A DNA stretch of 64,000 nucleotides from Marilutibacter chinensis. Lineage in GTDB: Bacteria > Pseudomonadota > Gammaproteobacteria > Xanthomonadales > Xanthomonadaceae. Under the pieces are notes generated by a model. It saw nothing but the letters and a program-made list of their open reading frames with translations, was not told where the DNA came from and did no database searches. Position 1 is the stretch's first letter, and each line of letters begins with the position of its first letter. The DNA lies in contig NZ_JAKJPO010000018.1 in the NCBI RefSeq assembly GCF_021725675.1, forward strand, positions 1-64,000, in the 5' to 3' direction. A program made the translations under genes and the position numbers. Shown here in pieces: positions 16,976 to 25,546 of the stretch.

Positions 16976-17410
16976 ATGGAAGGCAAGAGCGCGGCGCTGG
17001 CCGCATGCATGGCGGCGCTGGCGGGCTGCACGTTCGGGAACAACGACTACCTGCGGCCGGGCGAGTCGATCGTCGACGACGGCGTGGTCCCGGCCTGCAC
17101 GGGCGACTACGACACCGCGCCGGCGCTGGTCGCGGCCAAGGCGCCGGTCTTCCCGGTCAGCATGCTCAATCCGACCCTGATCGAGGACCGCAAGACCCGC
17201 CGCCTGCCGATGAGCTGGCAGGTCGATTCCAGCTTCGATGTCGGCGCCGACGGCGTTCCGGCCAACATCCGCACCTCTGCGACCGACCCCACCAGCTTCG
17301 GCCACCACACCACGATCGCGATCCGCGCCTGGCGCTTCGCGCCCGCGACCCGCGGCGGCCTCCCGGTGACGGCGGCATGCACGTTCTCGATGTCGTTCGA
17401 CCTGGGATGA
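16976..17410 (+). CDS. Small lipoprotein with TonB-C-terminal-like domain
   Basis: A 144-residue protein. A short hydrophobic N-terminus ends in the lipobox LAGC (Cys18), so it is probably lipidated. Residues about 75-144 (SWQVDSSFDVGADGVPANIR, then RAWRFAPAT) match the beta-strand pattern of the TonB C-terminal domain, but there is no proline-rich linker and no transmembrane anchor, so it is not a functional TonB. It lies 25 bases upstream of the RDD gene and may belong to that operon. Two cysteines (in VPACTG and TAACTF) could form a disulphide. The role is unknown. Confidence 0.65.
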   Translation: MEGKSAALAACMAALAGCTFGNNDYLRPGESIVDDGVVPACTGDYDTAPALVAAKAPVFPVSMLNPTLIEDRKTRRLPMSWQVDSSFDVGADGVPANIRTSATDPTSFGHHTTIAIRAWRFAPATRGGLPVTAACTFSMSFDLG

Positions 17411-17435
17411 GCGGATCCGTCGCACATCGCGGACG

Positions 17436-18149
17436 ATGGTGCCGGGCCTGCTGATGCGCGGTCCGATCCTCGACACCTGTCGCGAGGTGGTCACGCCCGA
17501 GGGCGTGGCGCTGCGCCTGCCCGCCGCCGGCCCGATGCCGCGCGCACTGGCGTGGCTGATCGATCTCGCCCTGCGCCTGGCCCTGCTGTTCGTCGGCAGC
17601 CTGGTGGTCGGCGCGCTCGGTCGCGGCGCGGTGGGGCCCTTCCTGATCATGCTGTTCTCGGTGTTCTGGCTCTATCCGATCGCGTTCGAGGTGCTGTGGG
17701 GCGGCCGCACACCCGGCAAGCGCGCGCTCGGGCTGCGGGTGATCGCCGCCAACGGCGCGCCGGTGGGCTGGTTGCCGGCGTTCTCGCGCAACCTGCTGCG
17801 GGTCGTCGACATGCTGCCGTTCGGCTATGCGCTGGGCCTGCTGGTCAGCTTCGGCGACCCGTGGGGGCGGCGGATCGGCGACATGGTCGCCGGCACCCTG
17901 GTCGTCCACGACAGCCGCACGCCGCCGCCGGCCTCGACCCCGCCGGCGGACGCGCTCGCGCCGCCGATCGTGCTGCTGCCGCACGAGCAGGCCGCGCTGG
18001 TCGCGTTCGCCGAGCGCGCCCCGCGGCTGACCGCGGCCCGCCAGGCCGAGCTCGCCGAACTGGCCGGACCGTGGCTGGGCGTGCGCGGGCAGACGGCCGT
18101 GCAGCGGCTGTACGGCATCGCCAACGGCCTGCTGGGGCGGCGCCGGTGA
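17436..18149 (+). CDS. RDD family membrane protein
   Basis: A 237-residue protein whose first 150 residues form an RDD domain: AWLIDLALRLALL contains the Arg/Asp signature of the first helix, and GGRTPGKRALGLRVI and RRIGDMVAGTLVV follow. About three membrane helices are visible, then a cytoplasmic tail of about 80 residues. RDD proteins are putative ion or small-molecule transporters. It is the first gene of the operon that continues with SpoIIM, DUF4129, DUF4350 and MoxR. The second ATG at 17454 is an equally plausible start. Confidence 0.85.
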   Translation: MVPGLLMRGPILDTCREVVTPEGVALRLPAAGPMPRALAWLIDLALRLALLFVGSLVVGALGRGAVGPFLIMLFSVFWLYPIAFEVLWGGRTPGKRALGLRVIAANGAPVGWLPAFSRNLLRVVDMLPFGYALGLLVSFGDPWGRRIGDMVAGTLVVHDSRTPPPASTPPADALAPPIVLLPHEQAALVAFAERAPRLTAARQAELAELAGPWLGVRGQTAVQRLYGIANGLLGRRR

Positions 18150-18159
18150 GGGCGGAACG

Positions 18160-19206
18160 ATGAAACAGGAAGTCTTCGTCCGCCGCCACGAGGCCGAATG
18201 GCAGGCGCTGGAACGCTGGCTCGACGCCCGCAGCGTGGCGCGCCGCGCGCGTGGCGAACGGCGCGGCTGGGACGGCATTCCCGACCACGAGATGCCGGCG
18301 CGCTACCGACGCCTGTGCCAGCAGCTGGCGCTGGCGCGCAGCCGCGGCTACAGCCCGGTGCTGACCGAACGCCTGCAGCAGATCATGCAACGCGGCCACA
18401 GCCTGCTCTACCGCACGCCACCGCCGCGCTGGCACGCCGCGCTGGAGTTCCTGCTGTCGGGCTTCCCGCGCCAGGTCCGCTCCGAGCGCGCCTGCATGTC
18501 CGCCGCGCTGGTGCTGTTCGTGCTGCCGCTGGTCGCGATTTTCGTCGCGATCCAGTTCAAGCCCGAGCTGGCGAGCAGCCTGTTCGACCCGATGCAGCTG
18601 GCCGGGTTCGAGAGCATGTACGACCCGGACGATCCCGACCGCAAGCTCGGCCGCGACAGCGAGACCGACCTGGCGATGTTCGGCCACTACATCTGGAACA
18701 ACGTCAGCATCGGCTTCCGCACCTTTGCCAGCGGCCTGCTCGCCGGCGTCGGCACCGTGTTCGTGCTGCTGTTCAACGGGGTCTTCATTGGCGGGGTCGC
18801 CGGCCACCTGCAGGCTGCCGGCCACGGCGATCCGTTCTGGCGCTTCGTCGCCGGCCACTCGGCGCCGGAACTGACGGCGATCGTGATCGCCGGCGGCGCC
18901 GGGCTGCGGCTGGGGCTGAACCTGGTCGCGCCCGGACGGCGACGCCGGATCGATGCGCTGATCGACGGCGGCCGGCGCGGCGCCCGGCTGTGCCTGGGCG
19001 TGTTCGCGATGCTGGTGTTCGCCGCGTTCGTCGAGGCGTTCTGGTCGTCGATCGGCTGGATGCCGGCGGCGGTCAAGTACGCGGTGGGCGCGCTGCTGTG
19101 GGCCCTGGTGCTGGGCTGGCTGCTGCTTGGTGGCCGACACCTGGGCCCGACCTCCGCCGATGTCGACCCGATCCGCGACCCGGCCCACGGGGACGGCGGC
19201 GCATGA
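18160..19206 (+). CDS. SpoIIM-family (stage II sporulation protein M-like) membrane protein
   Basis: A 348-residue protein with a soluble helical N-terminal 100 residues and five to six membrane helices. The family pattern is clear: FGHYIWNNVSIGFRTFASG, LFNGVFIGGVAGH and GHSAPELTAIVIAGGAGLRLG. In spore-formers SpoIIM acts in engulfment; this organism group does not sporulate, and here the family sits with MoxR and DUF58 genes. It begins 10 bases after the RDD stop, and its own stop overlaps the next start by four bases. Confidence 0.88.
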   Translation: MKQEVFVRRHEAEWQALERWLDARSVARRARGERRGWDGIPDHEMPARYRRLCQQLALARSRGYSPVLTERLQQIMQRGHSLLYRTPPPRWHAALEFLLSGFPRQVRSERACMSAALVLFVLPLVAIFVAIQFKPELASSLFDPMQLAGFESMYDPDDPDRKLGRDSETDLAMFGHYIWNNVSIGFRTFASGLLAGVGTVFVLLFNGVFIGGVAGHLQAAGHGDPFWRFVAGHSAPELTAIVIAGGAGLRLGLNLVAPGRRRRIDALIDGGRRGARLCLGVFAMLVFAAFVEAFWSSIGWMPAAVKYAVGALLWALVLGWLLLGGRHLGPTSADVDPIRDPAHGDGGA

Positions 19207-20981
19207 ACCTGGAGTCGCTGACCGTCGCGCTGCGCCCGCGCACCGCCTGGGAGGCGGTCGAGCTGGGCACCTCGCTGACCCGCCGCCATGCCGCTGCGAT
19301 CTGGGCGCCGTGGCTGCTGCTGACCGCGCCAATGCTGCTCCTGTGCAGTCTGCTCGCGTGGTCGCTGGAGGCGATGTGGCTGGCGCCACTGCTGATGTGG
19401 TGGCTGAAGCCGGTGTACGACCGCATTCCGTTGTACGTCCTCTCGCATGCGGTGTTCGGCGACGTGCCCGGCGTCGCCCGAACCCTGCGCGCGCAGCTGC
19501 ACTGGGGCCTGCGCTGGATGCCGGCGTACCTGAGCTGGCGCCGGCTGAGCCCGGTACGCGCGCTGAACCTGCCGATCGACATGCTCGAAGGCGGTCGCAG
19601 CGCCGCCGCGCGCCAACGCCGCCGCACCCTGACCGGGCCGGTCTACGGCGTCGCCCTGCTGGCGACCGTGATCTGCCTGCATTTCGAGTTCGCGGTCTAT
19701 CTCGGCCTCAACGCGCTGGCGGTGCTGTTCGTCCCGCCGGAGTACCTGTCCGACGCGTGGAGCGACTTCATGACCGTGGTCCGCGAGCAGCCGCTGTGGC
19801 TGGACCTGGTCAGCAACACCCTGATGTGGCTGGCGACCTGTGCGGTCGAACCGTTCTACGTCGGCGCCGGCTTCGGGCTCTACCTGAACCGGCGTACCGA
19901 GATCGAGGGCTGGGACATCGAGATCGTGCTGCGCCGGCTTGCCGCGCGCCTGGCCGGTGCCGCCACGCCGCTGCTGCTGGCGGTGGCGCTGGCCGGCGGC
20001 CTGCTGGTCGGCGGCGGCCTCGCGGGAGCGCCCGCCCATGCGCAGGATGCATCGCCCGCACCCGCGGACGCGCCGCAGGTCCGTCCGCTGTCGCAGCGCG
20101 GGCTCGACAAGGCCGAGCTCGACAGCGAGCGGAAGCCCGGCGCCAACGACGCTTCCGTCGCCATTGAAGCCGCCACCGACGGCGGGACGGCCGTCGACGG
20201 TGACGCGGACTCGCCGGCACGCCGCGGCGAGAGCCTGCGGAAGGCGACCCTGCCGCGGGTGTTCGGCCGTCCGCTGGCGGACGCGGACTCGCTGCGGGAG
20301 GCGGTCGTCCGCGCGTACGAGGACCCCAGCGTCAGTCCCAAGCGCAAGGTGACGACCTGGCAGCGCCGCGATCGCGACGATGACGACGAGGAAGAGGACG
20401 ACGACGATCCATTCGACGGCTCACCGCTGCTGGAGGCGATCGGTGCCGCGGTCGCGCTGGTCGGCGAGTACGGCCTGTGGGCGCTGCTCGCGGTGCTGGT
20501 CGTGATCCTCGCCGCGACCTCGCCGCGCTGGATCGGCTGGCTGCGCGGCGCGGTCGCCGCGCAGCGACGCGAACCCGAGCCGGTCGCCCGCGATGCGCTG
20601 GCGGACACGGCGCCGCTGCCCGACGACATCCCGTCCGCGGCACGGAAGCTGTGGGCGGCGGGCCGGCAGCGCGATGCGCTGGCGCTGCTGTACCGCGCCG
20701 GCGTCGAGGCGATGAGCGCGCGCGCCGGCGTCGTGCTGGTGCCGGGCGCGACCGAGGCGGCCTGCCTGCGCGCGTCACGCAAGATGCCCGACACCGCCGA
20801 CCGCGACGCGTTCGCGGCGATGGTGCGGTTGTGGCAGTACGCCGCCTATGCCGGGCGCCTGCCCGACTCGGCGGTGTTCGAGCAGCAGCTCGACACCCTG
20901 TCCGGGCGCTTCGGCTGGAACCGTCGCGGCCCCGTCGCGCACCGCCATCCCGATGCCGCGACCACCGGAGCGGACGCATGA
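19203..20981 (+). CDS. DUF4129 domain multi-pass membrane protein
   Basis: A 592-residue protein. Residues 1-250 contain several membrane helices. A helix at about 252-276 is followed by AHAQ (279-281 then Gln), which resembles a signal peptidase cleavage site in mid-protein. Residues 280-410 are polar and include a run of Asp/Glu at 392-402. One more helix is at about 415-440, and the C-terminal 150 residues match the DUF4129 domain (ARKLWAAGRQRDALALLYRA, TEAACLRA). DUF4129 domains usually accompany transglutaminase or MoxR-linked membrane complexes. The role is unknown. It is translationally coupled on both sides by ATGA overlaps. Confidence 0.75.
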   Translation: MNLESLTVALRPRTAWEAVELGTSLTRRHAAAIWAPWLLLTAPMLLLCSLLAWSLEAMWLAPLLMWWLKPVYDRIPLYVLSHAVFGDVPGVARTLRAQLHWGLRWMPAYLSWRRLSPVRALNLPIDMLEGGRSAAARQRRRTLTGPVYGVALLATVICLHFEFAVYLGLNALAVLFVPPEYLSDAWSDFMTVVREQPLWLDLVSNTLMWLATCAVEPFYVGAGFGLYLNRRTEIEGWDIEIVLRRLAARLAGAATPLLLAVALAGGLLVGGGLAGAPAHAQDASPAPADAPQVRPLSQRGLDKAELDSERKPGANDASVAIEAATDGGTAVDGDADSPARRGESLRKATLPRVFGRPLADADSLREAVVRAYEDPSVSPKRKVTTWQRRDRDDDDEEEDDDDPFDGSPLLEAIGAAVALVGEYGLWALLAVLVVILAATSPRWIGWLRGAVAAQRREPEPVARDALADTAPLPDDIPSAARKLWAAGRQRDALALLYRAGVEAMSARAGVVLVPGATEAACLRASRKMPDTADRDAFAAMVRLWQYAAYAGRLPDSAVFEQQLDTLSGRFGWNRRGPVAHRHPDAATTGADA

Positions 20982-22162
20982 GCGCGGCATCCGCCAAGGC
21001 ACCGGCGGCGCGCCGTCCCGCACGGATGCTGTTGACCGCGCTCGCCGTCGTGGTCGTGCTGGCCCTGCTGGGCGCGTTCGGTTACTGGTGGTTCCAGACC
21101 CACGAGCGGGTCGACGAGGAAATCGATCTGCCGCGCAGTGGCGAGATCACCTACAACCCGCTGTACGTGCTCGGCCTGGCCCTGCGCGAGGACGGCTGGA
21201 CGGTGAACGCGCGCCAGCGCCTGGATCCCGACGAGGTCGAACTCGGCGCGCGCGACACCGTGGTCGTGCTCAACGATCCGCGCCGGCTTTCGCGCACGGA
21301 TGCCGACGCGCTGCTGCTCTTCGTCGCCGACGGCGGCCACCTGGTCGTGCGCACGCCGCCGCGGCAGGGTCCGGCCGGCGAACCGATGTCGCTGCAGGCC
21401 CCGTTGCTGGAGGCGCTGGACCTGGAGGTCCACGAGCGTTCGGCCGGCTGCGTGTCGCTGTCGGTTGCCGACGAGAGCGAGCACGTCGAGTTCTGCCAGG
21501 GCCGGCGCTTCGACATCGGCGGGATCGCGCCGCTGCATTCATGGCGGGACAAGGACGGCGATACCGTCTACGCGCGCATGCCGCATGGCGACGGCACGGT
21601 CGACGTGATCGCCGACCTCGATTTCGTCACCAACGACAGCCTGGACGACGGTCCGCACATCGTGCTGGCCCGGCAGTTGCTGGCGCCCAACTGGAAGGCC
21701 GGCACCGCGCACCTGTTGTACGCGGCCGAGATGCCTTCGTTCTGGCGCTGGCTGGCGGGACGCAGCTGGATGGCCTGGCTGCCGCTGCTGCTGGCACTGC
21801 TGGCGTGGCTGTGGTCGCGGATGCAGCGCTTCGGGGCTCAGCTGCCGCCGCCGATCGGCGAGCGCCGTTCGCTGCTCGAGCACGTCGTCGCCAGCGGCGA
21901 GCACATCTACCGCTACGGCTACGCGCATGTCCTGCACGGCGCGGTCCGCGCGGCCTTCCTCGCCCGCCTGCGCCGCCGCGATCCGCAGGCCGCCGCGCTG
22001 GAAGGCGAAGCCCAGGCCGCGCTGATCGCCGAACGCTTCAAGGACACCCTCGCGATCGGTGCCGACGAAGTGCGCACCGCATTGTCCACGCCGACCGCGC
22101 GCGATCACGCCGCGTTCCGTTCCCGCATTGCCACCCTGATCCGGTTGAGGAATCAGCTATGA
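20978..22162 (+). CDS. DUF4350 domain membrane-anchored protein
   Basis: A 394-residue protein with one N-terminal helix (about residues 17-40), an extracytoplasmic DUF4350 domain (YNPLYVLGLALREDGWTV, VVVLNDPRRLSRTDADALL, FVADGGHLVVR), and a second helix near residue 260 (WLPLLLALLAWLW). A cytoplasmic C-terminal region of about 120 residues follows. The fold resembles glutamine-amidotransferase-like or GldG-like ligand-binding domains. No catalytic triad was recognised. It overlaps the DUF4129 gene and the moxR gene by four bases each, so all are translated together. Confidence 0.78.
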   Translation: MSAASAKAPAARRPARMLLTALAVVVVLALLGAFGYWWFQTHERVDEEIDLPRSGEITYNPLYVLGLALREDGWTVNARQRLDPDEVELGARDTVVVLNDPRRLSRTDADALLLFVADGGHLVVRTPPRQGPAGEPMSLQAPLLEALDLEVHERSAGCVSLSVADESEHVEFCQGRRFDIGGIAPLHSWRDKDGDTVYARMPHGDGTVDVIADLDFVTNDSLDDGPHIVLARQLLAPNWKAGTAHLLYAAEMPSFWRWLAGRSWMAWLPLLLALLAWLWSRMQRFGAQLPPPIGERRSLLEHVVASGEHIYRYGYAHVLHGAVRAAFLARLRRRDPQAAALEGEAQAALIAERFKDTLAIGADEVRTALSTPTARDHAAFRSRIATLIRLRNQL

Positions 22163-23211
22163 CCGCCAACGACCTCCCGCTGCCGCCCGACACCCCGACC
22201 GCGGGATCACCGTCCGCGGCCCCGTCCAACCTGCCTTCGGCGGTCGTGCCGCTGACCGGTGAAGCGCTGGCCGGGCGCGCCGCCGCCCTGCGCGACGAGG
22301 TCGGCAAGGCCTTCATCGGCCAGCCCGAGGTGCTCGACCAGATCCTGGTCGCGCTGCTCGCCGGCGGCCACGTGCTGATCGAGGGCGTGCCCGGCCTGGG
22401 CAAGACCCTGCTGGTACGGGCGCTGTCGCAGGCGCTGGACTGCAGCTACGCACGCGTGCAGTTCACCCCCGACCTGATGCCAAGCGACATCAGCGGCCAC
22501 GCGGTGTGGAACCCGAAGAGCGAGACCTTCAACATCCGCCGCGGGCCGATCTTCACCCACCTGCTGCTCGCCGACGAGATCAACCGCGCGCCGGCCAAGA
22601 CCCAGTCGGCGCTGCTGGAGGCGATGGCCGAGCTGCAGGTGACGATCGAGGGCAGGAGCTTCCCGCTGCCGCCGCCGTTCATGGCGATGGCGACCCAGAA
22701 CCCGGTCGAGCAGGAAGGCACCTATCCGCTGCCGGAAGCCCAGCTCGACCGCTTCCTGCTGAAGGTGCTGATCGGTTATCCGGACCGCGAGGACGAGAAG
22801 CGGATGGTGGCCGCGGTCAGCCAGGGCCGCAACGCGGCCGCGTTCGAGCTGTCGCAGGTGCAGAGCGTGCTGGGCCCGGAGGACATCGTCGCGATGCAGG
22901 CCGGCACCGCCCTGGTCGCGGTCGACGACGCGGTGATCGACTACGCGGTGCGCATCGTCGCCGCGACCCGCGACTGGGCCGGGATCGCGCTCGGCGCCGG
23001 CCCACGCGGCAGCCTCGCACTGGTGCGGGCCGCGCGCGCGCAGGCGGTGCTGTCGGGCCGCGACTTCGTCACCCCCGACGACATCCGCGAAGTCGCGCTG
23101 CCGGCACTGCGCCATCGCATCGCGCTGGCGCCGGAACTGCAGATCGAGGGCCAGACGCCCGACGCGGTGCTGAAGGCGCTGCTGGCCAAGGTCGAGGCGC
23201 CGCGGCAGTGA
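22159..23211 (+). CDS. MoxR-family AAA ATPase
   Basis: A 350-residue AAA+ ATPase. The Walker A motif GVPGLGKT is at residues 76-83, Walker B LLLADE at 135-140, and the sensor region has MATQNPVEQEGTYPLPEAQLDRF, diagnostic for the MoxR branch. MoxR proteins act as chaperones that mature or assemble partner complexes, often with VWA or DUF58 proteins. Its start overlaps the DUF4350 stop (ATGA). The DUF58 gene, the usual partner, follows after 225 bases without a visible gene. Confidence 0.93.
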   Translation: MTANDLPLPPDTPTAGSPSAAPSNLPSAVVPLTGEALAGRAAALRDEVGKAFIGQPEVLDQILVALLAGGHVLIEGVPGLGKTLLVRALSQALDCSYARVQFTPDLMPSDISGHAVWNPKSETFNIRRGPIFTHLLLADEINRAPAKTQSALLEAMAELQVTIEGRSFPLPPPFMAMATQNPVEQEGTYPLPEAQLDRFLLKVLIGYPDREDEKRMVAAVSQGRNAAAFELSQVQSVLGPEDIVAMQAGTALVAVDDAVIDYAVRIVAATRDWAGIALGAGPRGSLALVRAARAQAVLSGRDFVTPDDIREVALPALRHRIALAPELQIEGQTPDAVLKALLAKVEAPRQ

Positions 23212-23436
23212 TCGCTGTCGTTTGCGCAGCCCGGCGCCGGCTCCGCTCCATGTGCGGCACGGGCAGGCAACCGGGCACGGCCGGCTCCGTCGCTGCCGCG
23301 ATTCCTCCGTTGCCGGCCGGGCTGACGGTCGGACTCGGCCGGCATGCCCCCGCCACGGGGCGGGCCGGCGGCTCGCGATCCTCTCCACTCACCCCCTTCG
23401 CCGCCGGCGCAACAGGGGCAGGAACGGTTGCGTGAT

Positions 23437-24780
23437 ATGAGTAGCGCCATGTCGGCCCGCACCCTTCCCCGCCCTGCGCCGCTGCTGCTGGCCCTGCTCG
23501 TGCTGTGGGCCGCGCTCGGCCTCGCCGCGAGCACCGGCACCGTGCCGCCGCGCTGGTGGCAGGGCGCCGGTGCCGCACTCGGTCTGCTCGCCCTGATCGA
23601 CCTCGTGCGCGTATGGCGGTTGCCGTTGCCGCAGGTCGAACGCAGCGTCCCCGACACCTGGCCGATCGGCATCGAGCGGCCGGTCACCCTCGCCTTCGAA
23701 TCCGCGCGCCCGCAGCGCATTGACGTGTTCGACCTGCACCCGGTCGGCTGGCAGATGCATGGACTGCCGCGCCGGCTCGACCTGCGCCGCGGCGAATCGG
23801 CGCGGTTCGACTACCACCTGCGCGCGCACGAGCGTGGCGATTTCGTGTTCGACGGCACCCACCTGCGCGTGCACTCGCCGTGGCGGTTGTGGCGGCAGCG
23901 GCGTACCGCCGGTGAACTGCAGCCGGTGCGGGTGTTCCCGAACTTCGCGCCCCTGGCGAAGTTCGCGATGTTCTCCGCCGAGCAGGCGTCGCGGCTGGTC
24001 GGCGCGCACCTCAAGCGGCGTCGCGGCGAGGGCACCGACTTCCACCAGATGCGCGAGTACCGGATCGGCGACAGCCTGCGCCAGATCGACTGGAAGGCCA
24101 CCGCGCGCTCGCACAAGCTGATCTCGCGCGAATACCAGGACGAGCGCAACCAGCAGCTGGTGCTGCTGCTGGACACCGGCCGCCGCCTGCTCGCGCGCGA
24201 CGAACTCGCCAGCGGACGGGGCATGGCGCATTTCGACCACGTGCTCGACGCGGCGCTGGTGGTCGCCTACCTGGCGCTGCGCCAGGGCGATGCGGTCGGC
24301 CTGCTCGCCGCCGGCGGCGACAGCACCTGGGTGCCGCCGCGGCGCGGCGCCGGCGCGATCGAGGGCCTGCTGCGCGGCAGCTACGCGCTGCAGCCATCGC
24401 CGGTCGCCACCGACTTCCTCGCCGCCGCCACCGAACTGTCGGTGCGCCAGCGGCGCCGCTCGCTGGTGATGATGGTGACCAACCTGCGCGACGAGGACAT
24501 GGACGACGTGCTGGCGGCGGTGCAACTGCTGCGCAAGCGGCACCTGGTCTGCGTCGCCAGCCTGCGCGAGGTCGCGCTCGACGAGACCCTCGCCCGCGAG
24601 GTCCACGACCTGCCCGGTGCGATCCGGGCCGGTGCCACCGCGCAGTACCTGCAACAGCGCGCCGTCGCGCACGATGCGCTGCGCAACCATGGGGTGATGG
24701 TGCTCGACGTCACCTGCGACCAGCTCGCCGCCTCACTGGTCGAGCGCTACCTCGCGGTCAAGCGCGACGGCCTGCTCTGA
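23437..24780 (+). CDS. DUF58 domain membrane protein (MoxR partner)
   Basis: A 447-residue protein with two N-terminal membrane helices and the DUF58 core RIGDSLRQIDWKATARS near residue 205. A VWA-like region follows (LVLLLDTGRRL, VMMVTNLRDEDMDD). DUF58 proteins are paired with MoxR ATPases in most bacteria. It is probably the terminal element of the RDD-SpoIIM-DUF4129-DUF4350-MoxR group, with its own ribosome binding site and perhaps its own promoter in the 225-base gap. ATG at 23449 is an alternative start. Confidence 0.88.
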   Translation: MSSAMSARTLPRPAPLLLALLVLWAALGLAASTGTVPPRWWQGAGAALGLLALIDLVRVWRLPLPQVERSVPDTWPIGIERPVTLAFESARPQRIDVFDLHPVGWQMHGLPRRLDLRRGESARFDYHLRAHERGDFVFDGTHLRVHSPWRLWRQRRTAGELQPVRVFPNFAPLAKFAMFSAEQASRLVGAHLKRRRGEGTDFHQMREYRIGDSLRQIDWKATARSHKLISREYQDERNQQLVLLLDTGRRLLARDELASGRGMAHFDHVLDAALVVAYLALRQGDAVGLLAAGGDSTWVPPRRGAGAIEGLLRGSYALQPSPVATDFLAAATELSVRQRRRSLVMMVTNLRDEDMDDVLAAVQLLRKRHLVCVASLREVALDETLAREVHDLPGAIRAGATAQYLQQRAVAHDALRNHGVMVLDVTCDQLAASLVERYLAVKRDGLL

Positions 24781-24864
24781 TCCGGCGGCGCCGGCGTTCA
24801 CAACCCGCGCCGACCGACGTTCCAGACGACATCCGCGGCCTTCCGCCGCTCATCGAGGACCGTC

Positions 24865-25278
24865 ATGCGCAAGCTCAACGTCACCGCCATCCTGCTCGCC
24901 GCCGCGCTCGCCCTGGGCACGTTCGCCGCACCCGTCGCCGCCCAGCAGGTCACCTTCCCCGCGCCGCTGTTCGTCACCTCCGGCACCAACTGGAACATCA
25001 CCCTCGACGACAGCGATCCCAACGAGGGCGTGAGCTACACGCTCGTGCCCGCAAACGGCAACAAGAGCACGGGCTGGCTCACGCTGACCTATTCGCAGGG
25101 CGATTACCTGCTGACGAACATTCCGGGCGGATCCCGGATGAACATCACCATCAGCCCCATTCCCCTGGGCAAGTCCTGTCCGTATTCGAGGACGGCCGAC
25201 AACGCGACCTACACGATCCAGGTCGCCGCCGGCAGTGTCACCTATTACGGCTGCGGCTACTTCACCCAGCAGCAGTAA
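24865..25278 (+). CDS. Small secreted protein, YGCG family member 1
   Basis: A 137-residue protein with a clear signal peptide (MRKLNVTAILLAAALALG, cleavage after PVAA). The mature part is beta-rich, with an NWNITLDD segment, a Cys in GKSCPYSR and a C-terminal TYYGCGYF. Alignment by eye with the two tandem secreted proteins at 61-62 kb shows the same skeleton: a W-x-I-x-L strand, one central Cys and a final YGCG. The pattern recalls COG3650-type periplasmic proteins. No function is assigned. It is the last gene before the CRISPR array trailer. Confidence 0.6.
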   Translation: MRKLNVTAILLAAALALGTFAAPVAAQQVTFPAPLFVTSGTNWNITLDDSDPNEGVSYTLVPANGNKSTGWLTLTYSQGDYLLTNIPGGSRMNITISPIPLGKSCPYSRTADNATYTIQVAAGSVTYYGCGYFTQQQ

Positions 25279-25424
25279 CGGACGCCACGGTACCGGTCGC
25301 GTCCACGCTTCGACGGCTTGCGGCGGTGGTCGCGGCGCTCCTCGCCCCCGAGCGCGCCGCGCCACCGCCGGGCCGTCACCGTCGCCCCGTCCACTGATTG
25401 CCTTCTGTCCAGGCAGGGCGCGAG

Positions 25425-25471
25425 CCACGACGAAATCCGTCGTGGGAGCGGCGTGAGCGGCGTGAGCGGCG
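25425..25471. repeat. REP-like palindrome plus 9-mer direct repeat
   Basis: CCACGACG (25425-25432) pairs with CGTCGTGG (25438-25445). It runs directly into nearly three copies of GAGCGGCGT (25446-25471). The composition and the GCGACAAAGCTTTCC that follows resemble dispersed REP-like elements of this bacterial family (from memory). It lies 75 bases before the last CRISPR repeat, in the otherwise empty 268-base gap after the secreted-protein gene. Confidence 0.6.
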
Positions 25472-25546
25472 ACAAAGCTTTCCCAGGACGGCCACATCAC
25501 GGCGTGCGCCCACAACCGCTCCTGCGTGCGCTGCCAGGTGCCCATG

